A stretch of DNA of 64,000 nucleotides from the NCBI RefSeq assembly GCF_003339585.1, contig NZ_QPKF01000002.1, positions 1-64,000 on the forward strand, read 5' to 3'. This DNA is from Exiguobacterium sp. RIT594. GTDB taxonomy: Bacteria > Bacillota > Bacilli > Exiguobacteriales > Exiguobacteriaceae. The position numbers and the translations under genes were made by a program. Below are positions 7,822 through 15,835 of this stretch, piece by piece. Numbering within the stretch: position 1 is the first letter of the stretch; each line of letters starts with the position of its first letter. A model generated the notes under the pieces. It made no database searches, had not been told where the DNA came from, and saw only the letters and a program-made list of their open reading frames with translations.

Positions 7822-8568
7822 ATGTTTAGTCGAACGGAAAACCTACAAACGTTCACACGTTCTTATCCGGTCGTTTCGTTGTTCATTTTAATCCAAGTTG
7901 TCCTGTTTGTCATCGAACAGTTAAACGTCTTTTTCAACTTTGGCTTTTCGCCGCTCAATTACGGGGCAGCCATCAACTTGTTCATCGGGAACGGGGAATG
8001 GTGGCGTGTCGTGACGGCGACGTTCCTGCATTATGATTTTTGGCATATCGCCTTCAACACGTTTGCCCTGATCATCTTTGCACCTGCGCTAGAGCGGATG
8101 ATCGGTCACGCGAAGTTTGCTTCCTTCTATCTTTTAGTCGGTACGCTCGCGAACGTCTTGACGTATTTCACAAAAATCAACGAACCGTTTTATGGTCAAG
8201 CCGGGGCATCGGGCGCCATTTTAGGATTGCTCGGTTTTTACGTCTACCTCGGCCGTTTCAAACGGACCGTCATCTCAGCCGATGATGCACGTCTCGTGTA
8301 TATCTTTAGTGCCATCACGGCAATCTTCACATTGCTCGGTTCAAACGTTTCTGTCTTCGGTCACTTATATGGTTTCGTCCTCGGATTCCTTGCCGGCTTC
8401 ATCTTCGGAAAAGGCACCGTACCGTTTACGCGACCATTCAATACCGGAAGACGCCCGGCATCAGGCGGTCGCATCATTCATACGAGCGGTTCCGGACAAC
8501 TCGGACGGATCATCTTTTATGTCATCGTCGCTTTCGCCGTGTTTGGACTGCTGGCACGATTCATTTAA
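7822..8568 (+). CDS. Rhomboid intramembrane serine protease
   Basis: A 248-residue polytopic membrane protein with six predicted transmembrane segments. The catalytic dyad is S130 (GASGAILG) and H181 (HLYGFVLG); the conserved WR after the first segment is in 'GEWWRVVTATFLH'. The ATG at 7822 follows GCGAGGTG; an in-frame ATG upstream at 7798 is part of the leader. It is the counterpart of ydcA, which is also divergent from acpS in B. subtilis. Substrates are unknown. Confidence 0.92.
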   Translation: MFSRTENLQTFTRSYPVVSLFILIQVVLFVIEQLNVFFNFGFSPLNYGAAINLFIGNGEWWRVVTATFLHYDFWHIAFNTFALIIFAPALERMIGHAKFASFYLLVGTLANVLTYFTKINEPFYGQAGASGAILGLLGFYVYLGRFKRTVISADDARLVYIFSAITAIFTLLGSNVSVFGHLYGFVLGFLAGFIFGKGTVPFTRPFNTGRRPASGGRIIHTSGSGQLGRIIFYVIVAFAVFGLLARFI

Positions 8569-8580
8569 AAAGAACAAAAA

Positions 8581-8632
8581 AAAGCGAGCCTGTCTGAATT
8601 CCGATTTTCGAAATTCAGACAGGCTCGCTTTT
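8581..8632. terminator. Strong bidirectional terminator
   Basis: A 20-bp perfect stem (AAAGCGAGCCTGTCTGAATT and its complement) with a 12-nt loop, flanked by A-runs and T-runs. It serves the rhomboid gene and the converging YtxH-like gene. Confidence 0.9.
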
Positions 8633-8641
8633 GCTATTTAC

Positions 8642-8905
8642 TTATTTACGTAACGATTCCGCAAGATCTTTAATATCATCGATCAAGTTGTGAATCGTTT
8701 CCTGATTATCTGTATATAAAGCGCGAAGTTCTTCAAAACGGCCTTTCGGATCCTGTTTGACAGCTGAAAGTTGTGTTCCCGCTCCGCCAAATGTACGTTT
8801 GACCGCAGCCAGTTGCGATTGACGTGTATCTTTATGAAGCATGGATAATGTCGCACCTACGAGTGCTCCGCCAAGTGTTGCTACTAAAAAGTAATTCTTT
8901 TTCAT
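8642..8905 (-). CDS. YtxH/GvpP-like small membrane-anchored protein
   Basis: An 87-residue protein with one N-terminal hydrophobic segment containing 'GGALVGATLSML', followed by a charged helical region. This layout is typical of the YtxH family, whose members in B. subtilis are general stress proteins of unknown role. A GGGGGA site precedes the ATG. Function is not known. Confidence 0.65.
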   Translation of the reverse strand: MKKNYFLVATLGGALVGATLSMLHKDTRQSQLAAVKRTFGGAGTQLSAVKQDPKGRFEELRALYTDNQETIHNLIDDIKDLAESLRK

Positions 8906-8938
8906 CTGTTTTTCCCCCTAGACTAATTTAACTGTTTC

Positions 8939-9433
8939 TTAAAGTGGTGGTAAAAGTTGATACCGTTTCATGACCGGAGAAGGCGAAAAAGACTTCCCTG
9001 CTTCTTCAGCATACTGGTCGACGGTCAGTCGTTCAACTGATTTCGCATAACGCGAAGCATCCGTGTCATTGTTGAACTGAATCAACAGGACCAAATCTGT
9101 TCCGCGCTCGACGCGGGCGATCCGAACGGCTTGGAAACTGTCGTATTCCGCACCCAATACTTTTGGATCCGACATGACATGATGGACAAATAAATCGCCG
9201 CTGTTCTGATCTGCCGGAATCGACCAATAAAATAAACTGCCTTGTTCATCAAAATTACCGCGTGTTTCGAGTAATGTATACGTGTTGCCGCTTTGAAACG
9301 GGGACTTTCCTTCTGTTTCAATAAACAAAAGAGCCTCACCGCTTCCACTCGCTGCCCGAATCTGGGAATCACGCGATCGAATTTGATCAACAAAATTGCC
9401 GCTACCGAATGTTATGGAAAGTTTAGATGGCAT
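8939..9433 (-). CDS. HmoB/TRAP-like ABM-fold protein
   Basis: A 164-residue protein whose layout follows B. subtilis HmoB (166 aa) and staphylococcal TRAP: an N-terminal half with 'ITFGSGNF' and a C-terminal antibiotic-biosynthesis-monooxygenase fold ('SFQAVRIARV...LVLLIQFNN'). HmoB degrades heme. The asparagine that binds heme in HmoB does not clearly align here (the region reads LFYWSIP), so enzyme activity is doubtful. ATG at 9433 lies 6 nt after GGAGG, inside the end of the pterin dehydratase gene (11-nt overlap). Confidence 0.55.
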   Translation of the reverse strand: MPSKLSITFGSGNFVDQIRSRDSQIRAASGSGEALLFIETEGKSPFQSGNTYTLLETRGNFDEQGSLFYWSIPADQNSGDLFVHHVMSDPKVLGAEYDSFQAVRIARVERGTDLVLLIQFNNDTDASRYAKSVERLTVDQYAEEAGKSFSPSPVMKRYQLLPPL

Positions 9434-9698
9434 CACAGGCCTCCGCGAGTTCGAAGTCTTTGCTAGTCAGACCGCCTGAATCGTGGGTCGTCGCAGCAAG
9501 CGTAACGTTTTTATAGTCAATGATGATTCTCGGATGATGGTTGAGATGTTCCGCTATCGAACCAACCTCCTGTACAAAATCAAGTGCTGCCGGGAATGAA
9601 TCCAATGTATAGACACGGACGATCTCGTCATCGACGACACGCCATTCCGCCAGTCCTTCCAGACGTTCTTCCACTTCATACTCATTCAACCTTTTCAT
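9423..9698 (-). CDS. phhB: Pterin-4a-carbinolamine dehydratase
   Basis: A 91-residue PCD/DCoH protein with the signature 'EHLNHHPRIIIDYKNVTLAATTH' region (conserved HxHHP-type histidines). It dehydrates 4a-hydroxytetrahydrobiopterin, normally after aromatic amino acid hydroxylase. No such hydroxylase is present in the window. Start chosen at 9698 because GGAGGAGG lies 8 nt before it. First gene of a two-gene unit with the HmoB-like gene. Confidence 0.9.
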   Translation of the reverse strand: MKRLNEYEVEERLEGLAEWRVVDDEIVRVYTLDSFPAALDFVQEVGSIAEHLNHHPRIIIDYKNVTLAATTHDSGGLTSKDFELAEACDAI

Positions 9699-9862
9699 GC
9701 CATTTTCCTCCTCCACCATTATTTTCGTCCTATACCTTATACCCTACTTTTCTGGTTTCTTATACCTCTCGCTGATCGATTTCTTCCTTTTGTCTTCTGG
9801 CACAGATAGAGTACAATGTGAAGGAGAACACTATCTCCCAAAAAAGAAAGGGGCAGACGCTC

Positions 9863-10396
9863 ATGCGTGCGCTTATCGTGATTGATTACACGGTTGATTT
9901 TGTAGCCGATGAAGGAAAGTTGACGTGCGGAAAACCAGGACAGGCCATTGAAGGACGCATCGCTTCACTGATGGATGAGTTCTCATCTGAGGATTATGTC
10001 GTCATCGCAAACGATATCCACGAAGAAGGAGACACCTTCCATCCGGAAACCGTCCTCTTCCCACCACACAACATCCGTGGTACTCACGGCAGAGATCTTT
10101 TCGGACAAGTAGCTGAGATGGCACGTGTCGCAGATCATGTCATCGATAAAACACGGTACAGTGCTTTTGCCGGAACGGATCTTGATTTACGGTTACGGGA
10201 ACGTTCGATTCAGGAAGTTCACCTCGTCGGTGTCTGTACGGACATCTGTGTCCTGCACACAGCGGTCGATGCCTACAATCTGGGATATAAAATCGTCGTC
10301 CATGCCGACGCCGTCGCAAGTTTTAACGCGGCCGGCCATGACTGGGCACTTACGCATTTCAAACAATCGATCGGCGCAGATGTCGTCGGCGAATAA
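9863..10396 (+). CDS. pncA: Nicotinamidase
   Basis: A 177-residue isochorismatase-fold amidohydrolase. The triad D8 (IDYTVDF), K96 (DKTRYSAF) and C129 (GVCTDICVLHT) is complete. It converts nicotinamide to nicotinate. The start at 9863 aligns with the family's first beta strand; the frame is open 15 codons further up without a good ribosome site. It lies 16 nt before pncB, so both steps of NAD salvage are in one operon. Confidence 0.93.
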   Translation: MRALIVIDYTVDFVADEGKLTCGKPGQAIEGRIASLMDEFSSEDYVVIANDIHEEGDTFHPETVLFPPHNIRGTHGRDLFGQVAEMARVADHVIDKTRYSAFAGTDLDLRLRERSIQEVHLVGVCTDICVLHTAVDAYNLGYKIVVHADAVASFNAAGHDWALTHFKQSIGADVVGE

Positions 10397-10412
10397 GAAG
10401 GGATCTGTCTTC

Positions 10413-11864
10413 ATGTTACAACGTAATCTTGCACTTCATACTGATCTTTATCTGCCACGGTGGATGTATATTTATTGGCAGGAAGGACGTCATAATGAAC
10501 GCGCTGTCTTTGACGTCTACTATCGGTCAAACCCGTTCGAAGGGGGTTATGTCGTCTTCGCCGGGCTCGAAAATATCATCGAATATGTTCAGACCCTCCG
10601 TTTTACAGAAGAGGACATTACGTATCTCCAAAAAATGATCGGTTTCCCGGACGAGTTCAAAGAGGAATTGCGCAACTTTAAATTCTCCGGTTCCATCTCA
10701 AGCGTCAAAGAAGGCGAAATCGTTTTCCCGAACGAACCACTTGTCCGGATCGAAGCCCGGATTTTCGAAGCAAAATTATTGCAGACGGCGATTTTGAATA
10801 TCGCTAACCACGAATCCCTGATTGCTACGAAATATGCGCGGATCCGTCAATCGGCACCCGGTGCAAAATTCCTCGAAGCCGGTGCGCGTCGTGCCCAAGG
10901 CATCGATGCTGCTTACTTCGGAACCCGCGCGTCGTACTTAGCCGGTTTTGATGTCACGAGCCTTGCTTCTGCCGGACGAGACTTCGGTATTCCGTGCGGT
11001 GGAACGATGGAGCATGCCGACATCCAATTCCATGATGATGAATTAACAGCGTTCCGGACGTTTGCCGCCTACTATCCGGATCAAGCGACATTACTCGTCG
11101 ATACGTATGACACGCTGAAAAGCGGTTTGCCGAACGCGATCACCGTCGCGAAGGAACTTGAAGCAAAAGGACATAAATTGCGCGGTATCCGGATTGATTC
11201 CGGCGATTTATCCTACTTATCGAAACGGGCACGGACAATGCTCGATGAAGCCGGTTTCCCGGATGTCGACATCGTCTTATCCGGTGATCTCGACGAATAC
11301 GTCATTCAAGACTTACGGATTCAAGGGGCACAGGCGAATACGTTCCTCGTCGGAACACGCGGTATCACAGCATATGAACAACCTGCACTCGGTATGGTCT
11401 ATAAGCTGGTCGCACGCGAAGTCGACGGCGAACTCATTCCGGTCATCAAAGTCTCTTCCTCAAAAGCGAAGACGACGACACCACACATCAAAGAAGTGTA
11501 CCGGATTGTCGACCGCGTCACGAATAAATTCAAGGGTGATTACGTGACATTACTGGATGAAGACCCGACTGATCTGGAGGCAATCGATCTAATCGACGTC
11601 CGCGATCCGTCATTCCGCAACCGCATCGAAAACTTTAACGTCGAACGGTTGCTGACGCCGATTTTTGTTGACGGAGAACTGGTATACACGGTCCCGACCA
11701 TCGAGGAAAGCCGCCATTTCCATGAACAGCAGATCGGTCGTCTATGGGAAGAATACAAACGCCTCCGTCTGCCGGAAGTCTATGCCATCACCTTCAGCGA
11801 CCGTCTCTGGAAACTGAAACTGGATATGATTCGCGACACACGGACAGCAAGCGGTCTCAAATAA
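10413..11864 (+). CDS. pncB: Nicotinate phosphoribosyltransferase
   Basis: A 483-residue enzyme of usual length for the Gram-positive form. It makes nicotinate mononucleotide from nicotinate and PRPP. Motifs such as '[14 protein letters not shown]', 'GTMEHADIQ' and '[12 protein letters not shown]' are typical. The ATG at 10413 follows AGAAGGGA soon after the pncA stop. A longer frame into pncA is not coding. Confidence 0.95.
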   Translation: MLQRNLALHTDLYLPRWMYIYWQEGRHNERAVFDVYYRSNPFEGGYVVFAGLENIIEYVQTLRFTEEDITYLQKMIGFPDEFKEELRNFKFSGSISSVKEGEIVFPNEPLVRIEARIFEAKLLQTAILNIANHESLIATKYARIRQSAPGAKFLEAGARRAQGIDAAYFGTRASYLAGFDVTSLASAGRDFGIPCGGTMEHADIQFHDDELTAFRTFAAYYPDQATLLVDTYDTLKSGLPNAITVAKELEAKGHKLRGIRIDSGDLSYLSKRARTMLDEAGFPDVDIVLSGDLDEYVIQDLRIQGAQANTFLVGTRGITAYEQPALGMVYKLVAREVDGELIPVIKVSSSKAKTTTPHIKEVYRIVDRVTNKFKGDYVTLLDEDPTDLEAIDLIDVRDPSFRNRIENFNVERLLTPIFVDGELVYTVPTIEESRHFHEQQIGRLWEEYKRLRLPEVYAITFSDRLWKLKLDMIRDTRTASGLK

Positions 11865-11878
11865 ACAAGTGAACATAA

Positions 11879-11912
11879 AAACAGCCTACTTCAGCTGAAG
11901 TGGGCTGTTTCA
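11879..11912. terminator. Terminator shared by pncB and a converging gene
   Basis: AACAGCCTACTTC - AGCT - GAAGTGGGCTGTT, one G-T pair, with a T-run on the plus strand. The stem overlaps the last codons of the converging gene. Confidence 0.75.
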
Positions 11913-12220
11913 TTTGGTGTAACTGTCATTTGGATTGCCGCTTGTTCCATTTGTTGACGAAAGTACCAAGCGAAACCAAGCGCACCTCCGATGAAAACGA
12001 TATACGTAATCCGTTGACCGAACTCTGCCAAGGAATCCGCATAAAAAATACTGATTAAGTGGTCGCTTCCACTGATGAGAAGCAAACAGGCAATCAGGAG
12101 CGCTATACGATAAGCAAGTGTCGGACGGTCTGTTGGTTCAGCATGCCAATACGAGATGATGTAATGGGCAAGTAAGATGATGCCAATGATTCCTAATACT
12201 CCTATCAGTGCTTGCGGCAT
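11891..12220 (-). CDS. Uncharacterised small membrane protein, 3 TM
   Basis: A 109-residue protein with three predicted hydrophobic segments (about residues 4-24, 39-58 and 70-88). AGGAGG precedes the ATG at 12220, which supports translation. I do not recognise the family. It has a gene-like position alone between two plus-strand units. Confidence 0.6.
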   Translation of the reverse strand: MPQALIGVLGIIGIILLAHYIISYWHAEPTDRPTLAYRIALLIACLLLISGSDHLISIFYADSLAEFGQRITYIVFIGGALGFAWYFRQQMEQAAIQMTVTPNETAHFS

Positions 12221-12362
12221 AATGAACGGTCCTCCTGTTTCTAATTTCTACTTCCATTTAAACATAGTTCACTAAAAAATCCTCTCTAAAACTTTCCCAT
12301 CGTTTGCCCGGTCACGGTATACTGAAGAAAATCTGTTGTTCATTCAACAAGGAGGCGTTTTC

Positions 12363-12848
12363 TTGAAAACCTTTAAATTGTGCACCTTACGTATTTTAAT
12401 GGATGAATCCGGCCGGGATACGACGATTCCCGTTACGATCAAAGATGGATTGACTGTCAGCACGGATCAGACGGCACAGTGGGTCGCTGAAATTGTCGTC
12501 CTGAAAAATGATCAACCGATCATCGACGAGTTGTTCACCAAAAATTTACGGGCCTTGATTGAAATTACGATCTCACGACCTGATAATGATCCGGCTGCGA
12601 TGATTGTGACGCCGCTCGAATCAACTCCCTTAAGTGAAGGGGTATCGTATCTGTTCAAAGGAAAGATGGTCATGATGAAAAATGACTTGTCGGAATCCAT
12701 CTTACGCGAAGTCGTCGAGGACCATTTCACCGGTGAAGCCTTGATTCAGGAATACAAAGACCGACGTTCGAAACGCGGCGCACATATTACGAGTATCGCA
12801 AAAGAAACGTTTAAACAGTACCTCCACGAAAATCCAACCATCTCTTAA
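12363..12848 (+). CDS. YwpF-like protein
   Basis: A 161-residue protein beginning 'LKTFKLCTLRIL', which resembles the start of B. subtilis YwpF (family of unknown function). AAGGAGGCG lies 6 nt before the TTG at 12363, so I reject the longer frame from 12336. No membrane segments. Its stop overlaps the stop of the converging phosphatase gene. Confidence 0.55.
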   Translation: MKTFKLCTLRILMDESGRDTTIPVTIKDGLTVSTDQTAQWVAEIVVLKNDQPIIDELFTKNLRALIEITISRPDNDPAAMIVTPLESTPLSEGVSYLFKGKMVMMKNDLSESILREVVEDHFTGEALIQEYKDRRSKRGAHITSIAKETFKQYLHENPTIS

Positions 12849-13435
12849 GGACGTATCGTTTGATCTACGATATGATCCGCGACATTGATGCGGTCAATTT
12901 CATACCGGTCGGAGAAACGAATATAGTTCGCACATGCATTCTTAAGCGGTGTCCGGTAACTGAAGCTATCATCAATCGAGGATAATGCCGCTTTGATCGT
13001 ATGCGAGTGACAGACGATCAACAGGCGTTGTCCCCGGTATTTTTCTGTCAGTTCTTCAATTGCTGAAAACACCCGCTGTTGGATTTCCTGTTCGGTTTCG
13101 AGTCCCGGTACACGTTCCGTATCATTCGCTTGGACGGCTTCATAGATTCCGGCGACGGGCTGTCCTGACGCCAAACCGAATTCCCGTTCGACCAACCGTT
13201 CATCCGTCTCCGTTACATCCAGCCCGATTGAACGTCCGATGATTTCTGCCGTCTCGACCGCCCGCGATAAGGGGCTTGAAATCAAGACGTCCCATTTTTC
13301 TTCCGCCAGGTAAGCAGCGCTCATTTCAGCCTGCCATCGCCCTGTCTCATTGAGCGGAATATCTTCTCGTCCTTGAATCCGCTCGTTTAAATTCCAATCC
13401 GTTTGACCATGACGCACTAAACAAATTTCTGTCAT
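12845..13435 (-). CDS. Histidine phosphatase family protein
   Basis: A 196-residue phosphoglycerate-mutase-like phosphatase. The phosphohistidine motif RHG is at residues 8-10 (VRHGQTDWN), the second histidine is in 'VCHSHT', and 'SSPLSRAVETAEII' completes the site. Similar B. subtilis proteins (PhoE/GpmB type) act on various phosphate esters; the substrate here cannot be told. GAAGGAG precedes the ATG. Confidence 0.88.
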   Translation of the reverse strand: MTEICLVRHGQTDWNLNERIQGREDIPLNETGRWQAEMSAAYLAEEKWDVLISSPLSRAVETAEIIGRSIGLDVTETDERLVEREFGLASGQPVAGIYEAVQANDTERVPGLETEQEIQQRVFSAIEELTEKYRGQRLLIVCHSHTIKAALSSIDDSFSYRTPLKNACANYIRFSDRYEIDRINVADHIVDQTIRP

Positions 13436-13486
13436 CTCACTGTCTCCTTCAAAAGAAATATGACTGATTGTATCATGTTTTCTTTT

Positions 13487-14446
13487 TTAGTGAAGAGTCT
13501 CCCGAGGCGGCAACGCCAGGACCTGACAACTAAATGCTTCAATCCGTTCCAGTAACCGCTCGATTTTGAGCGGGTTTTCGGTCTGGGCAAAGCTCGCCAG
13601 GGAATGCGTGCCGTTCGGGAAGGAAAACAGCCGGACGTCGGCTCCGACATCGGCTCCTTTTTCAACGAAGTGGAGCGCTTGCGTAAACGGAACAATCGGA
13701 TCTTTTTTTCCGTGCAACAACATGATCGGCGGCGAGTCTGCTGTCAAATGCGTTACCGGCGAGACACGTGTCATGAGTTCCCGCCACTCGTCCCGTCCTC
13801 CTCCGTAAAACTTAATATGGGCAATCCACGTTTGAATGAACTTGAACAGGAGGAAGTTCGTCGGAGGATACAAGGCAATGACACCACTGATCAACGGGAG
13901 GCTTTCAGCTGTTTGTTCGCCGATGAATTCCATCGGGGCAAGTGCCGTCGTCAGCATTAACGCGGCGCCGGCCGAGTCTCCCCACAACACCATGCGTCCC
14001 CGCATAATCCGTAAATCGTCGGCTTCCTGATTTAAGAAACAAAGTGCATCCCGAACGTCTTCCAGATTATCCGGAAAATAACTGCCGTCCTCAAACAAGC
14101 GATAATCGATACTGCAAACGGCGATGCCGAGTTCCAGGAAACGTTCCACGATTGGCGTAAAACAAAAGACGTCATCCCGATTTCCTCTGACGAAGGCTCC
14201 CCCGTGCGCATAAATCGCGACCGGGAAAGGACCGTCACCCGGCGGATAATATAAATCCAACTTCAGTTCTTGTTGATCGACGGTTTTAAACAAAATCGTC
14301 CGTGGCGCGAGTTGGACTTCCGACAGCGGAAGCGCCGGTTCCGTCCAGCGTAATAAAGCACCATAGTTGTTCCAGATGCTCGCCCCGGCTGCGGCTGTCG
14401 TTAAAATTGCCGCTCCTCCCATCAGCCAAGCAGTTTCCCGTTTCAC
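13487..14446 (-). CDS. Membrane-anchored alpha/beta hydrolase (HSL-type esterase)
   Basis: A 319-residue hydrolase with an N-terminal signal anchor. The oxyanion motif HGGAF begins at H81, the nucleophile is S158 in GDSAG, with Asp in 'GKKDPIVP' and His in 'GTHSLA'. This is the BD-FAE/hormone-sensitive-lipase layout. The GTG start at 14446 has GGAGGT 6 nt ahead. Probably acts on esters at the outer membrane face, but the substrate is unknown. Confidence 0.85.
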   Translation of the reverse strand: MKRETAWLMGGAAILTTAAAGASIWNNYGALLRWTEPALPLSEVQLAPRTILFKTVDQQELKLDLYYPPGDGPFPVAIYAHGGAFVRGNRDDVFCFTPIVERFLELGIAVCSIDYRLFEDGSYFPDNLEDVRDALCFLNQEADDLRIMRGRMVLWGDSAGAALMLTTALAPMEFIGEQTAESLPLISGVIALYPPTNFLLFKFIQTWIAHIKFYGGGRDEWRELMTRVSPVTHLTADSPPIMLLHGKKDPIVPFTQALHFVEKGADVGADVRLFSFPNGTHSLASFAQTENPLKIERLLERIEAFSCQVLALPPRETLH

Positions 14447-14537
14447 CTCATCACCTCCAAAGCTTACTCTCGATTTCTAATCTTATTAATCTTTTACCCG
14501 ATTTATTTAGAAGTCGAACGTCTTCCCCGACTTGTAC

Positions 14538-14566
14538 TTGACGCTTCGTTTTGGATTCGTTATAGT
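14538..14566 (+). promoter_or_regulatory. Promoter of znuA
   Basis: TTGACG - 17 bases - TATAGT, ending 56 nt before the znuA start and just upstream of the Zur box. Confidence 0.75.
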
Positions 14567-14576
14567 GAAAAGGTTC

Positions 14577-14597
14577 AAATCGGAATAATTACGTTTT
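14577..14597 (+). promoter_or_regulatory. Zur box
   Basis: The core TCGGAATAATTACGT matches the Bacillus Zur consensus TCGTAATnATTACGA at all but two positions. It sits right after the -10 box, around the transcription start, where a bound repressor would block initiation. This fits the zinc-binding gene that follows. Confidence 0.8.
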
Positions 14598-14622
14598 AAT
14601 ACTTTTTGGAGGGTTTATTCAT

Positions 14623-15585
14623 ATGAAAAAATTACTTTCAGCTTTCACGGTCGCCTTTGCCAGCGCTGCTTTTCTTGCTGCCTGCGGTTCTTCCGAATCC
14701 AGTCAAGATGCGACTGATCAAAAGCTTCGTGTGTATACATCGACATTCGCTACCGCGGCAATCGCCAAGGAAATTGGCGGAACCGATATCGACGTCAAGA
14801 TGATTGTTCCACCCGGTGCCGATCCGCACTCGTACGAGCCGACGTCTAAACAACTGACAGAAATCGCACAAGGCGATCTGTTCCTCTTAACCGGTACGAC
14901 GCTTGAACCGTACTCGAAAAAAATCAAAGCCAGTCTGAAAGGCAATGATGTCCGTTTCGTCGAGACGAGCAAAGGAATCGACTTACTCGAAGCAAACGCC
15001 ACGCTTCACGAACATGAAGGACACGATGATCATGCTGACGAACACGCGGAAGAAGAACATGATCATGGCAAGTACGATCCGCACGTCTGGCTTGATCCGA
15101 ATAATGCCAAAATGATGGCCCAATCGATTTCGACGGCACTGGCAAAAGAAGTACCAGACAAAAAAGCGACGTTTGAAAAAAACCTGGCTGAATTTGATAC
15201 GCAGGCAGATGAGCTCGATCAAAACTTGCAGCAAGCTGTTTCTGACGGATCTAAAAAAGAACTGCTCGTCACACATGCCGCTTACGGATATTTAGCCGAA
15301 CGATACGGGTTCTCGCAATTGCCGATTGCCGGCATCTCTCCGTCGGACGAGCCTTCCCAAAAGCAACTGGCTGCTCTCGTCAAAGAAGCCAAATTGCATG
15401 ACTTGAAGTATATCGCTTTCGAGGAGACGGTTTCTCCTAAAGTCGCCCGCGTCATCCAACAGGAAATCGGAGCCGAAGCGATTACGATCCACAACCTGGA
15501 GTCCGTCACGAAAGAACAGCAGAATGCCTCGTATTTTGACTTGATGAATGAAAATGTGACGACGCTCAAACAAGCACTTCAGTGA
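14623..15585 (+). CDS. znuA: Zinc ABC transporter substrate-binding lipoprotein
   Basis: A 320-residue cluster A-I binding protein with a lipobox LAAC (C21). The zinc ligands of the ZnuA/AdcA family are seen as 'DPHSYEP', the histidine in 'VTHAAYGYLAERYG' and the late 'AFEETVSP'. A His/Asp/Glu-rich loop (about residues 127-148, HEHEGHDDHADEH) is typical of zinc rather than manganese proteins. The ABC and permease genes are not next to it, so it must pair with a transporter encoded elsewhere. Upstream Zur box supports zinc control. Confidence 0.92.
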   Translation: MKKLLSAFTVAFASAAFLAACGSSESSQDATDQKLRVYTSTFATAAIAKEIGGTDIDVKMIVPPGADPHSYEPTSKQLTEIAQGDLFLLTGTTLEPYSKKIKASLKGNDVRFVETSKGIDLLEANATLHEHEGHDDHADEHAEEEHDHGKYDPHVWLDPNNAKMMAQSISTALAKEVPDKKATFEKNLAEFDTQADELDQNLQQAVSDGSKKELLVTHAAYGYLAERYGFSQLPIAGISPSDEPSQKQLAALVKEAKLHDLKYIAFEETVSPKVARVIQQEIGAEAITIHNLESVTKEQQNASYFDLMNENVTTLKQALQ

Positions 15586-15592
15586 AGTAGTG

Positions 15593-15621
15593 TTGACATG
15601 CAGTAAAAGATACGTTACGGT
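15593..15621 (+). promoter_or_regulatory. Promoter of the SAM-riboswitch transcript
   Basis: TTGACA - 17 bases - TACGGT starting eight bases after the znuA stop. The -10 is imperfect. The transcript would begin about 25-30 nt before the aptamer. Confidence 0.5.
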
Positions 15622-15650
15622 AGAAAACGTATTTCAGACAATTAAATGAC

Positions 15651-15758
15651 TTCTTTTTATCGCGAGAGACGGAGGGACTGGCCCGATGATGTTTCGGCAG
15701 CGGACGATTAAATCGTACTGTGCCAAATCCAGCAAGCTGCGGCTTGAGAGATAAGAAG
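15651..15758 (+). promoter_or_regulatory. SAM-I (S-box) riboswitch aptamer
   Basis: Contains the conserved S-box strings GAGGGACTGGCCCGATGA, CGGCAGC and GTGCCAAATCCAGCAAG, closed by P1 strands CTTCTTTTTATC and GATAAGAAG. SAM binding stabilises P1 and lets the downstream terminator form, so the following transporter is made only when SAM (methionine) is low. Confidence 0.95.
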
Positions 15759-15774
15759 AGCGTCTTTTTCAGTA

Positions 15775-15810
15775 AAGACCTCCTTCTTTCTTGCGAAGGA
15801 GTCTTTTTTT
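15775..15810 (+). terminator. Riboswitch-controlled terminator
   Basis: A hairpin GAC-TCCTTC / GAAGGAGTC (one bulged C) followed by seven T. The AGAAG of aptamer P1 and the CTTC-rich 5' arm of this hairpin offer an antiterminator alternative. Confidence 0.85.
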
Positions 15811-15835
15811 GTACTTGTAGAAAAGGAGTGGTTTT

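Noticed and set aside
14983-15276. Minus-strand frames opposite znuA
   Set aside because: They arise from the codon pattern of znuA; no ribosome site and no recognisable protein.
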